From a virus, in the IMG/VR virus record IMGVR_UViG_3300047373_000743, positions 1-64,000 of that record: 64,000 bases of DNA; one strand, written 5' to 3'. The notes below the pieces were generated by a model that ran no database searches, had not been told where the DNA came from, and saw nothing but the letters and a program-made list of their open reading frames with translations. Made by a program: the position numbers and the translations under genes. Shown here piece by piece: positions 9,815-16,546 of the stretch; within the stretch, counting starts at the first letter, position 1; each line of letters begins with the position of its first letter.

Positions 9815-11190
9815 AAAGAATTACGATAGTAATTCCAATATTTAGATTATCATCGAACCGATTGGCTAATTTTTTGTTTTTGTTAAAAAAAATACAATCT
9901 GTGGTTAGTGTATGTGACATAAAGGTTGTTGACCAAGTTTCGGAAAAAACCGATATTCAAACTATACTACGAATGTATCCAGATATAACTTATATACCTG
10001 TGTCAATGTCGGATGGTGTATTTAATAAGTCAATATTGATTAACAGAGCTTGCACAGACATAAAGTCAGAGTTTATTTGGATAATTGATGCGGATTTTTA
10101 TACAAATTTTGATTTCGTGGTATCGGAAATTAATAATTTTTCTGACTTCACACGACCCTTCAGTGAAATTATATTACTAAATGAAACAGAGTCTTCCCAA
10201 CTAATTGATTCGGATTATGTACAAATTAATAGAGATGAGTATGAAAACTCTTTTGCCAACGGAAAGTACTCATTTATAGTCAGAACATCGGTTTTTATTG
10301 AGTCTGGTATGATGAATGAAAACTTTAGGGGGTGGGGGTTTCAAGACTTAGACTTTGTTGAAAATAGGTTGGTAAGTTGTAAAATATCTAACATAGATAC
10401 ACCTGCATTTCATTTGTGGCACGAACCCGCCTCACGGAAATATGTAAATGAAAATAAACTTATATACGGAAATTTCACAGAACCCAAACACACCACCACA
10501 AATACTCACCCGATAAAAAAACAAGTTTATCAACAACCGTGCCCTGTGGACGATACCAGTGTGGTTCGGAACACAACAAACATTAAACAAGATATACATA
10601 AACATGAACATATAAATCACATTCATGTTACATATGAAAATTCTACTTTTTTTGATAAACACAAACCACACCTTAGTACTATTATAAAAGCAAGTGTAAC
10701 AAAAAAACAGACAAGAACACTCACAGGAACACTAGACGTCAAAATAATCAAGAAAAACTTTATATATTACTATCTGAAGTTCATAGTAGACAACTACCAA
10801 AGGTTAAATGGAATTATATGTTTCTCTAACGATTATTTTTGTAATAATGAAACTTTATTTAACCTAAATAATCAGTTGTTGATAGAAGACTCTTTTAAAT
10901 CTGACAATAAGATGACACAGAACTTTGAGTGGGTGACCAAAACTACTAGAGAAAACTCAAAATCGTTCAAACCCACGCACAAGATTAAATTTATTTCAAA
11001 ATCTATATCGGATGGTGGGGTGGGTGTATATTCAAAACTTGGGATTTTTAAAATAAAGTCCGACTTAATAAAAAAGACCTCGGTGTCGCACTACAAAAAG
11101 ATACTCGATAGCACAAGTGATTGGTCATCCAGAGAATACGAGTGGTTCTTAATCAACTTACAGAAAATATTCTTGACAGAATTCAAGTAA
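9811..11190 (+). CDS. Glycosyltransferase, GT-A/family 2 or 7-like
   Basis: The protein begins [16 protein letters not shown], a typical GT-A N-terminus. It then has [12 protein letters not shown] (a DxD-like segment near residue 90) and [13 protein letters not shown] near residue 170. The last matches the GWGxxDxDF pattern of the galactosyltransferase C-terminal domain (Glyco_transf_7C). The catalytic part is about 230 residues; the C-terminal 230 residues are unassigned. An in-frame TTG at 9796 is possible, but the ATG at 9811 overlaps the preceding stop (ATGA) and fits the overlap style of the cluster. The coupling to the mucin-like gene suggests modification of a virion protein, although modification of a host glycan or of DNA cannot be excluded. 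Confidence 0.75.
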   Translation: MKRITIVIPIFRLSSNRLANFLFLLKKIQSVVSVCDIKVVDQVSEKTDIQTILRMYPDITYIPVSMSDGVFNKSILINRACTDIKSEFIWIIDADFYTNFDFVVSEINNFSDFTRPFSEIILLNETESSQLIDSDYVQINRDEYENSFANGKYSFIVRTSVFIESGMMNENFRGWGFQDLDFVENRLVSCKISNIDTPAFHLWHEPASRKYVNENKLIYGNFTEPKHTTTNTHPIKKQVYQQPCPVDDTSVVRNTTNIKQDIHKHEHINHIHVTYENSTFFDKHKPHLSTIIKASVTKKQTRTLTGTLDVKIIKKNFIYYYLKFIVDNYQRLNGIICFSNDYFCNNETLFNLNNQLLIEDSFKSDNKMTQNFEWVTKTTRENSKSFKPTHKIKFISKSISDGGVGVYSKLGIFKIKSDLIKKTSVSHYKKILDSTSDWSSREYEWFLINLQKIFLTEFK

Positions 11191-11199
11191 AAATATAAT
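11173..11199 (+). promoter_or_regulatory. Possible sigma70-like promoter before the HD hydrolase gene
   Basis: TTGACA (11173-11178) and TATAAT (11194-11199) match both consensus hexamers, but the 15-nt spacing is short. The -10 hexamer ends 8 nt before the ATG at 11208, so a transcript would have almost no leader. The -35 lies inside the end of the glycosyltransferase gene. Confidence 0.3.
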
Positions 11200-11207
11200 A
11201 TATCTGT

Positions 11208-11876
11208 ATGAATAAATATACAGAAACCCAATTAGAAGAAAACTACACATCATTCTTAAAATTCATAGAAGATACATTTTCCGGTGAACGACAAGAACGA
11301 TTGTTGTATATGTATGGAACTGACGATGGGTGTCTTGGGTTGAGAGCATTAACAGCACCTGCAAGTGGCACTATACATTATCATAATTGTTATGATGGTG
11401 GTTACATTGATCATGTAATGAATGTTTGTAAGGCAGCCAGAGGTCAAAAAGTTTTGATGCAAAGCATGGGTGCGAGAATAGATTTTACAGACGATGAATT
11501 ATTATTTTCTGCTCTTAACCACGACTTAGGAAAACTTGGTTCACTTGAAGGTGAGCAATATCAACCAAATGATAGTGAATGGCATGTCAAAAACCAAGGC
11601 AAAGTCTATAAAATGAATACAGATTTACACTGGATGGGTGTAACTGATCGTTCTTTATTTTTACTACAACACTTTGACATAAAATATAATCAAAAAGAAT
11701 GTTTGGCAATTAAATTATCAGACGGAATGTACGATGACGCTAACATTGATTATCTAAAATCATTCAATCCAGGCAACGGTCTTAAAACAGAACTACCGAG
11801 GGTAATTCATTGGGCAGACCATATGTCATGTGTGGTGGAAAAATCACTCACCGAAGAAAACTTCAAGTTTGATTGA
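11208..11876 (+). CDS. HD-domain metal-dependent phosphohydrolase
   Basis: The 222-residue protein has the HD superfamily pattern: a His near residue 69 (GGYIDHVMNV), the HD pair at 105-106 (SALNHDLGKLG) and a distal Asp near 204 (HWADHMS). HD proteins hydrolyse nucleotides, (p)ppGpp-like molecules or cyclic nucleotides, and the substrate cannot be read from the sequence. Related HD genes occur in many marine T4-like phages as accessory metabolic genes. It follows the glycosyltransferase gene after 17 nt that may contain a sigma70-like -10 element. Confidence 0.75.
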   Translation: MNKYTETQLEENYTSFLKFIEDTFSGERQERLLYMYGTDDGCLGLRALTAPASGTIHYHNCYDGGYIDHVMNVCKAARGQKVLMQSMGARIDFTDDELLFSALNHDLGKLGSLEGEQYQPNDSEWHVKNQGKVYKMNTDLHWMGVTDRSLFLLQHFDIKYNQKECLAIKLSDGMYDDANIDYLKSFNPGNGLKTELPRVIHWADHMSCVVEKSLTEENFKFD

Positions 11877-11895
11877 TAAGTTTTCGATTCAGTGT

Positions 11896-11904
11896 TATAT
11901 TTAT
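11896..11904 (+). promoter_or_regulatory. Late-promoter-like motif TATATTTAT
   Basis: This is an exact copy of the recurrent motif. It is followed after 3 nt by an ATG that opens a 17-codon frame (11908-11961) and, further on, by the hsp20 gene at 11982. A 7-bp inverted repeat, GAGCAAT (11910-11916) with ATTGCTC (11928-11934), lies directly downstream in the expected 5' leader. Confidence 0.5.
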
Positions 11905-11907
11905 ATT

Positions 11908-11961
11908 ATGAGCAATGCTCAAACGAGATTGCTCAACGGATGCCCAATCTGGGGTTCGTAA
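11908..11961 (+). other. Possible 17-residue leader peptide upstream of hsp20
   Basis: ATG at 11908 opens a frame (MSNAQTRLLNGCPIWGS) ending at TAA 11959-11961, 20 nt before the hsp20 ATG. It starts 3 nt after a late-promoter-like motif and contains a 7-bp hairpin. No homology is recognised. It may be chance or a leader peptide that controls hsp20 translation. Confidence 0.2.
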
Positions 11962-11981
11962 CTCAAATAGGAATAAATAAA

Positions 11982-12479
11982 ATGAAAAACTACGGATTAA
12001 ATAAGTCCAATGGAACAGGACTTGGTAAACACGTTCCAAATTTAAGAGACGAATTTTTAACCCCATTCGACTCTATTTTTGACAAGATGGTCAATCAAGC
12101 ATTTCCAAACTTCGGACAGGAATTCGGAGTAAACTTTTTTGGAAATAGTTCATACCCGAGAGTAAATGTTGCAGACACAAGCAAAGAAGTTAGAATCGAG
12201 GCAGAAATCGCAGGTCTTGGAAAAGAAGATGTATCTGTTGAATATGAAGATGGTATGCTTACGATTGCTGGTGACAAGAAAGTGGAAATTGAAGACCCAG
12301 ACGTAAAGTATGTTTACAAAGAACTCAAGCGGTCTTCTTTTAAAAGATCATTTAAAGTTGATGACTCAACTTTAAATGTAAACAAGATTTCCGCAAAGTT
12401 TGACAACGGAATTCTAAATGTTACTATTCCAAAAAAAGAAGTAATTGAAACAAAAGCAAAAAAGGTAAAAATTCTTTAA
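11982..12479 (+). CDS. hsp20: Small heat-shock protein (HSP20/alpha-crystallin family)
   Basis: The 165-residue protein has an N-terminal arm (residues 1-55) with FDSIFDKM, typical of class A bacterial sHSPs. An alpha-crystallin domain follows (YPRVNVADTSKEVRIEAEIAG, with the conserved segment NGILNVTIPKK), and the C-terminal end KKVKIL contains an I/V-x-I/L-type motif. These proteins act as ATP-independent holdases, and sHSP genes are frequent in marine T4-like phages. I chose ATG 11982 because AGGA lies 9 nt upstream and the protein then begins MKNYGLNK. An upstream in-frame GTG (11892) would read through the promoter-like motif. A strong terminator follows the stop. Confidence 0.92.
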   Translation: MKNYGLNKSNGTGLGKHVPNLRDEFLTPFDSIFDKMVNQAFPNFGQEFGVNFFGNSSYPRVNVADTSKEVRIEAEIAGLGKEDVSVEYEDGMLTIAGDKKVEIEDPDVKYVYKELKRSSFKRSFKVDDSTLNVNKISAKFDNGILNVTIPKKEVIETKAKKVKIL

Positions 12480-12503
12480 ATTAAATTTCAAAAACTTGAA
12501 ATT

Positions 12504-12533
12504 AAAAGGGGTAAAAAATTTTACCCCTTTTTT
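12504..12533 (+). terminator. Rho-independent terminator after hsp20
   Basis: GGGGTAAA (12508-12515) pairs with TTTACCCC (12520-12527) around a 4-nt loop. Flanking AAAA/TTTT extends the stem and a T-run follows. It separates hsp20 from the next gene. The T-run merges into the TATATTTAT motif of the next promoter. Confidence 0.9.
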
Positions 12534-12541
12534 ATATTTAT
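12533..12541 (+). promoter_or_regulatory. Late-promoter-like motif TATATTTAT, 4 nt from the start codon
   Basis: This exact motif lies directly after the hsp20 terminator. Only CAAT separates it from the ATG at 12546, so a transcript starting about 6 nt downstream of the motif would have no leader and no Shine-Dalgarno sequence. Confidence 0.5.
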
Positions 12542-12545
12542 CAAT

Positions 12546-13304
12546 ATGAAAGAAAAAATTGCGTGTGCTTTATTCGGCCAACCAAGGCATCATTATAAAG
12601 GATTTAAAAATATTTCAAATTCATTTAACGATAGCAAATGGGATGTAGATTTTTTTTGCCATAGTTATCAAGCAGATAAAACAGAAAAGTTCTATAAAGC
12701 ATCACCGTGGAGACCAAAGGCAGGTTTGTCCACAACCATCGAAAATACGAAATTGGAATTAAGTAAATTATACAACCCCACGCAGATTCAAATCGATCCA
12801 ACTTATGTCCATAGCAACAATTCAATAAAAGACTCACTTATTTATAATATTACAAAGCAAACACGACCGGATTTATATGATAATATAGGGAACACTTGGT
12901 CTCAAATAAATTCTCGTTCACGTGTGTGTAAACTTGTATCGGAAAGTAAGAACAAATATAAACTTGTGGTTATGACAAGATATGACCACAGACGATCATT
13001 TACTAAAATTTTAAATACAGATTTAGACGTAAACTACATATACTCTGGACCTAGAAAAGATGAAAAAGCACCACTGATTTCTGATCACCTACTTATTACT
13101 GGTTTTGAAAATTTTGTAAAAATATTTGATGTAAATAATAATTTGGAAAATATTAAAAATAATAAAAAGTTATACGAACTTTCAACGGAATTGAATACTC
13201 CATTTTTATTTAATGTAGAACAACTTATTTTACTAAATATAATGTATCATTTCGGAAACCTAGACATTTTAAAATATAACAAAGATATTCCTGGAATACT
13301 GTAG
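12546..13304 (+). CDS. Uncharacterised glycosyltransferase-like protein
   Basis: The 252-residue protein begins KIACALFGQPRHHYKGF and continues with DVDFFCHSYQADK. This opening (ALFGQPR followed by a W-x-VDFFxH segment) is seen in uncharacterised proteins of marine viruses and bacteria that occur near glycan genes, and I read it as possibly glycosyltransferase-like. Later segments include VVMTRYDHRR and LISDHLLITG. No classical catalytic motif is certain. It is a single-gene unit with a terminator upstream and another promoter-like motif downstream. Confidence 0.55.
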   Translation: MKEKIACALFGQPRHHYKGFKNISNSFNDSKWDVDFFCHSYQADKTEKFYKASPWRPKAGLSTTIENTKLELSKLYNPTQIQIDPTYVHSNNSIKDSLIYNITKQTRPDLYDNIGNTWSQINSRSRVCKLVSESKNKYKLVVMTRYDHRRSFTKILNTDLDVNYIYSGPRKDEKAPLISDHLLITGFENFVKIFDVNNNLENIKNNKKLYELSTELNTPFLFNVEQLILLNIMYHFGNLDILKYNKDIPGIL

Positions 13305-13337
13305 TAATAAAAAAAGAGAAATTTTTTATAATTATAT

Positions 13338-13346
13338 TATATTTAT
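13338..13346 (+). promoter_or_regulatory. Late-promoter-like motif TATATTTAT
   Basis: This exact motif is 48 nt upstream of the ATG at 13395. In this case a leader with a good Shine-Dalgarno sequence (AAGGAG, 13377-13382) is present, as expected for a classical late phage gene. Confidence 0.55.
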
Positions 13347-13394
13347 ACATATAAGATTGTGGACGAATATTAGACGAAGGAGATATGTATTAAT

Positions 13395-14489
13395 ATGAAT
13401 ATTTTCACTGCCATTATAGGTGGGCTTGCACTTGCGGTGGCAGGAACAGCTGCTTTCTTTTCTGTTCGTGGTATAGGTCTTTTATTTGCAGGAGCAGCCA
13501 TTGCAGCTATGGTAATGGCCGGTGTTTTAGAAGCAGGTAAACTTGCTATGACTTCTTTTTTATATCGTTATTGGGAAAGAATTCCAAGAATGCTTAAGTG
13601 GTATTGCACAATTGCAGTTGTTGTTTTGATAGGAATAACCTCACTTGGTATTTATGGATTTTTAAGTGATGCTTATGATGATACTCGTTCTCGGGTGGAA
13701 ATGCACGAAAGTAATATTGAAACACTAAACAAAGAAATAGATGTTATTGAGACGGAGATAGCAACACTACAAAACACAGATGTTACGGTTGAAGGAAAGA
13801 AAACAGAAACAATAGCAGGTTTTCAAAAAATTTATGACGATTTTGTGGCAGATGGAAGAAAAAGACAAGAAGCACTTGCTAATAGAAACAAAACAGATAC
13901 AGACGCAAGAACTACACGCAGACAACAATTACTTGATCGTCTTTCTGTATTAGATTCCGCAAAAACTGCCATTGAAGCAAAGGGTGGTGGATTATTTTCA
14001 AGCAGTAAAAAGAAACTCGAAGAATTAAAAGTAGCACAACAACCAGAACGAGATTCTATCGCATCTTCATTATCATCTATTTCAGAAGAAGAAACATCCG
14101 CAACAAAACGATACAACGAATCACTTGCAAAAATAGATGAACAGATTACAGCAGAATATGATAAATTTGTGGAAAAGGTAAATGGTCTTCGTGATACAAC
14201 AAATGATTTAGACAACGTATCAGTCATTGAAGACAAATACACCAAGATAAAATCAAACCAATCAGAGATACTAAAAGAAAAAGAAGGAATTCGTGCAACT
14301 GATATAGGAAGTTTTCGTTTCATTGCAGAGTCTTTTGGTATGCCAGTTGATCAGGTTGTCAAGTGGTTTATTATCGTTATTGTTTTAGTTTTTGACCCTG
14401 TTGCAGTCGCACTTGTGCTTGCTTACAATATTATGGTAGGTGGAAGAATGACTCTTGGAGAAGAGTTACCGAAAAAAAAAATTGGATAG
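13395..14489 (+). CDS. Membrane protein with long coiled coil (0-frame product)
   Basis: The 364-residue 0-frame product has an N-terminal group of about three membrane segments (residues 4-22, 27-48 and 72-92). A long charged coiled coil follows (about 100-305), and then another membrane segment ([20 protein letters not shown], about 320-345). Proteins of this layout, with the VFDP segment in the last helix, occur in T4-like marine phages, but their function is unknown. The stop at 14487 comes eight codons after a run of ten A residues, and the -1 frame continues for another 207 codons with natural-looking sequence. The functional product may therefore be a longer fusion. AAGGAG is 12 nt upstream of the start. 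Confidence 0.8.
   Translation: MNIFTAIIGGLALAVAGTAAFFSVRGIGLLFAGAAIAAMVMAGVLEAGKLAMTSFLYRYWERIPRMLKWYCTIAVVVLIGITSLGIYGFLSDAYDDTRSRVEMHESNIETLNKEIDVIETEIATLQNTDVTVEGKKTETIAGFQKIYDDFVADGRKRQEALANRNKTDTDARTTRRQQLLDRLSVLDSAKTAIEAKGGGLFSSSKKKLEELKVAQQPERDSIASSLSSISEEETSATKRYNESLAKIDEQITAEYDKFVEKVNGLRDTTNDLDNVSVIEDKYTKIKSNQSEILKEKEGIRATDIGSFRFIAESFGMPVDQVVKWFIIVIVLVFDPVAVALVLAYNIMVGGRMTLGEELPKKKIG
14472..14481 (+). other. A10 homopolymer, candidate -1 frameshift or slippage site
   Basis: Ten consecutive A residues follow GAGTTACCG. In the 0 frame the codons read AAA AAA AAA ATT GGA TAG. After a -1 shift they read AAT TGG ATA GAT, which continues into a 207-codon frame. This is a typical slippery sequence for ribosomal frameshifting or polymerase slippage. 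A one-base miscall in the homopolymer would have the same effect. Confidence 0.65.
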
Positions 14490-15103
14490 ATAATTTACCA
14501 TTTGCTGATAAGTTACAAAAAGAGGGTGACTTTGAAGAAGATGAAGTTGTTGTTTTATTAGAAACACCTACTCCTACTCCCGAGGAAACTCCAACACCTA
14601 CTCCCGAGGAAACTCCTACTCCAACACCTACTCCCGAGGAAACTCCTACTCCAACACCTACTCCCGAGGAAACTCCTACTCCGACTCCTACTCCCGAGGA
14701 AACTCCTACTCCGACTCCTACTCCGACTCCTACTCCCGAGGAAACTCCTACACCTACTCCCGAGGAAACTCCTACTCCAACACCTACTCCCGAGGAAACT
14801 CCAACTCCTACTCCGACTCCTACTCCCGAGGAAACTCCTACTCCGACTCCTACTCCCGAGGAAACTCCGACCACACACTCAGATGCAATTATCAAAAAAG
14901 AAGATGATAATGTGATGTCAACTCCGATGTATGATGTAACTGACGACACAACCCCACCCGAAAATATGGGCCCATATTATGTTCCGTGGAAAAAAAGCAC
15001 AATGGATTATTATAACAAAATTAAAAACACACAAGTAAACAGTGGGTATCTAAGTGGCAGTACACTTGGTAATGTAGGTTTAAATAACGAAAAAAATAAT
15101 TGA
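14480..15103 (+). CDS. -1-frame extension of the membrane coiled-coil protein
   Basis: This frame has no plausible start of its own upstream of the repeat block. The region overlapping the previous gene reads back through it without an ATG, and no Shine-Dalgarno sequence is seen. Joined by a -1 shift at the A10 run, it adds 207 residues to give a product of about 569 residues. The extension begins [18 protein letters not shown], continues with about 100 residues of [13 protein letters not shown] repeats and ends in a 60-residue tail ([19 protein letters not shown]). A separate 63-residue product from the GTG at 14912 is a weaker alternative. The extension would lie on the same membrane side as the C-terminus of the last membrane segment. 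Confidence 0.6.
   Translation, partial: NWIDNLPFADKLQKEGDFEEDEVVVLLETPTPTPEETPTPTPEETPTPTPTPEETPTPTPTPEETPTPTPTPEETPTPTPTPTPTPEETPTPTPEETPTPTPTPEETPTPTPTPTPEETPTPTPTPEETPTTHSDAIIKKEDDNVMSTPMYDVTDDTTPPENMGPYYVPWKKSTMDYYNKIKNTQVNSGYLSGSTLGNVGLNNEKNN
14561..14870 (+). repeat. Tandem repeats encoding PTPTPEET units
   Basis: Units built from ACTCCTACTCCCGAGGAA and its variants recur for about 310 bp. They stay in the -1 frame relative to the upstream gene and encode a Pro/Thr/Glu linker. The intact frame across the array supports its being translated. Confidence 0.9.
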
Positions 15104-15129
15104 CTTATTTAATTATCCTGTTTTACTAT
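15100..15129 (+). promoter_or_regulatory. Possible sigma70-like promoter before the small membrane protein
   Basis: TTGACT (15100-15105), an 18-nt spacer and TACTAT (15124-15129) resemble a host-type promoter. The -10 ends 4 nt before the ATG at 15134, so the mRNA would be close to leaderless. Confidence 0.35.
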
Positions 15130-15133
15130 AAGT

Positions 15134-15388
15134 ATGTATTTTATATATTGGACAATAATATCTGTACCAATCTTCCTGATTTTGGTGTATGCAATTTTAA
15201 ATTTGTATAGAAAAATTAAAGTATATGAAGGTTGGATACTTGAGATAAAAAAAGATACAGATAAACTTCAAGAGAGCATAACAGAGGTTGATTCAAAGAA
15301 TATGTTTGAGCGTGATGATGAAGTTGGTGTGGTGTTTGAACAAATAAAAGGACTGGTTGGTTCGTTTAACAAAAAGGTACAAAATTAG
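15134..15388 (+). CDS. Small single-pass membrane protein
   Basis: The 84-residue protein has one N-terminal membrane helix (IYWTIISVPIFLILVYAILN). A charged cytoplasmic part follows, ending in the segment FERDDEVGVVFEQIKGLV. Small proteins with a membrane helix and this DDEVG...FEQ pattern are found beside the late sigma gene in marine T4-like phages, but their role is unknown. Its stop overlaps the GTG start of the sigma gene (TAGTG), so the two are probably translationally coupled. Confidence 0.75.
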   Translation: MYFIYWTIISVPIFLILVYAILNLYRKIKVYEGWILEIKKDTDKLQESITEVDSKNMFERDDEVGVVFEQIKGLVGSFNKKVQN

Positions 15389-16101
15389 TGAAAAAAAGAA
15401 GAGCAAAAAAGAAAAAAAATATGTATTTTACTCAAGAAACAGAAGATGCAATAATTGAGTATAATAAAGAAGAAGATGATATGGTTATCAGAAACAGGAT
15501 TTATGAAGATAAAATTAAGTATGCATTTGAAAAACTCGCAGAGAACATTTTAAACACATTTAAGTTTTCTTATTTTGAGTGTAGTCACGAAGAAGTTCAA
15601 ATGGAAGTGGTTAGTAATTTGGTTTCTAATATGCACAAATTTAAAGAAGGTAAAGGCAAGGCATTTTCATATTTTAGCATAATTGCTAAAAACTTTTTGA
15701 TTCTTTATAATAATGGAAATTATAAAAAGTTTAAACGACACACCAGTGTCGATGATGAAGAGGTCGTATTCGAACATAAAGAACTTACATATTTTCCAGC
15801 AGAAACTGCAAGAAAAAATGAACTACGTGAATTTATGAAATTGATGGTTGAATACTGGGACGGCCGTGTAGATACAATGTTTAAAAGAAAACCAGAGAGA
15901 GATATTGCGGCCGCAGTTATAGAAGTATTTAGACGATCAGATAACATTGAAAATTTCAATAAAAAAGCTTTATATTTGTATATACGTGAAATGACCAATT
16001 GTAAAACTCAAGCAATTACTAAAGTCATTGGCAAAATGAAAAAAACCCAAACTGATATCTACAGAGAGTATAAAGAAACGGGTGCGATAGCAACAGAATA
16101 A
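15388..16101 (+). CDS. 55: Late-transcription sigma factor, T4 gp55-like
   Basis: The 237-residue protein begins with a Lys/Arg-rich stretch. The conserved gp55 core follows, with EVVSNLVSNMHKF and KGKAFSYFSIIAKNFLI at about residues 70-110, which corresponds to sigma region 2 (core RNA polymerase binding and -10 recognition). T4 gp55 is 185 residues. This gp55-like protein should direct host RNA polymerase to the phage late promoters, and the recurrent TATATTTAT motif in this window is its probable target. I accept GTG 15388 because it overlaps the upstream stop; an internal ATG at 15421 is an alternative. No gp33-like or gp45-like partner is visible in the window. Confidence 0.8.
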   Translation: MKKRRAKKKKNMYFTQETEDAIIEYNKEEDDMVIRNRIYEDKIKYAFEKLAENILNTFKFSYFECSHEEVQMEVVSNLVSNMHKFKEGKGKAFSYFSIIAKNFLILYNNGNYKKFKRHTSVDDEEVVFEHKELTYFPAETARKNELREFMKLMVEYWDGRVDTMFKRKPERDIAAAVIEVFRRSDNIENFNKKALYLYIREMTNCKTQAITKVIGKMKKTQTDIYREYKETGAIATE

Positions 16102-16115
16102 AAACTATGTATATG

Positions 16116-16124
16116 TATATTTAT
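16116..16124 (+). promoter_or_regulatory. Late-promoter-like motif TATATTTAT, 5 nt from the start codon
   Basis: This exact motif lies in the 28-nt gap after the sigma gene, 5 nt before the ATG at 16130. No Shine-Dalgarno sequence fits between motif and start. Confidence 0.5.
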
Positions 16125-16129
16125 AATTT

Positions 16130-16546
16130 ATGGAAAATGACACAGAAATATTTGACGGAAAAACATTTTCTTCATTGATAAAGGATATATACTTCAACTC
16201 TTCCCATAAAAAAGATCAGATAAATCAGCTAATAAAGGACCTACATAAAATGGTCAAGGATTCGGGTAGTGCAACAGTAATAGCACCCATGATAAAAGAC
16301 TATCTGGATGTGGGTATAAAAAACGATGATCAACTGGTAAAGTTGTCTGCGGTTTTACAAAGATTTATTTCAGGAGGCCCTGCATCCGAAACTGACTCCG
16401 GTGTGGGTGGTATTTTAAGTGAAGATGAGAAAAAACAGCTGTTATCTAATGTTAAAAAAGAAATTAAAACAATAAAGGGTGAAGAGGATGAGATTAATTT
16501 AAATTTAACTAAAATAAAAGATAAGTTTACATCAGATGGCCCATAG
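16130..16546 (+). CDS. Small protein preceding the baseplate hub gene, unknown
   Basis: The 138-residue acidic protein is predicted to be mostly helical. It has an N-terminal part (FSSLIKDIYFNSSHKKDQI) and a C-terminal coiled-coil-like part (SEDEKKQLLSNVKKEIKTI). It overlaps the hub gene by 11 bp in a different frame, so the two are expressed together. I do not recognise a family. Position suggests a baseplate assembly factor or a small structural component. Confidence 0.65.
   Translation: MENDTEIFDGKTFSSLIKDIYFNSSHKKDQINQLIKDLHKMVKDSGSATVIAPMIKDYLDVGIKNDDQLVKLSAVLQRFISGGPASETDSGVGGILSEDEKKQLLSNVKKEIKTIKGEEDEINLNLTKIKDKFTSDGP

Noticed and set aside
14431-14949. 172-codon minus-strand frame of Gly/Val repeats
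   Set aside because: It is antisense to the PTPEE repeat array. The sense -1 frame continues a real gene and ends in non-repetitive coding sequence.
14912-15103. Independent 63-residue gene starting at GTG 14912
   Set aside because: No Shine-Dalgarno sequence or promoter is visible, and the same frame is open far upstream through the repeats to the A10 site. An extension by frameshift explains it better.
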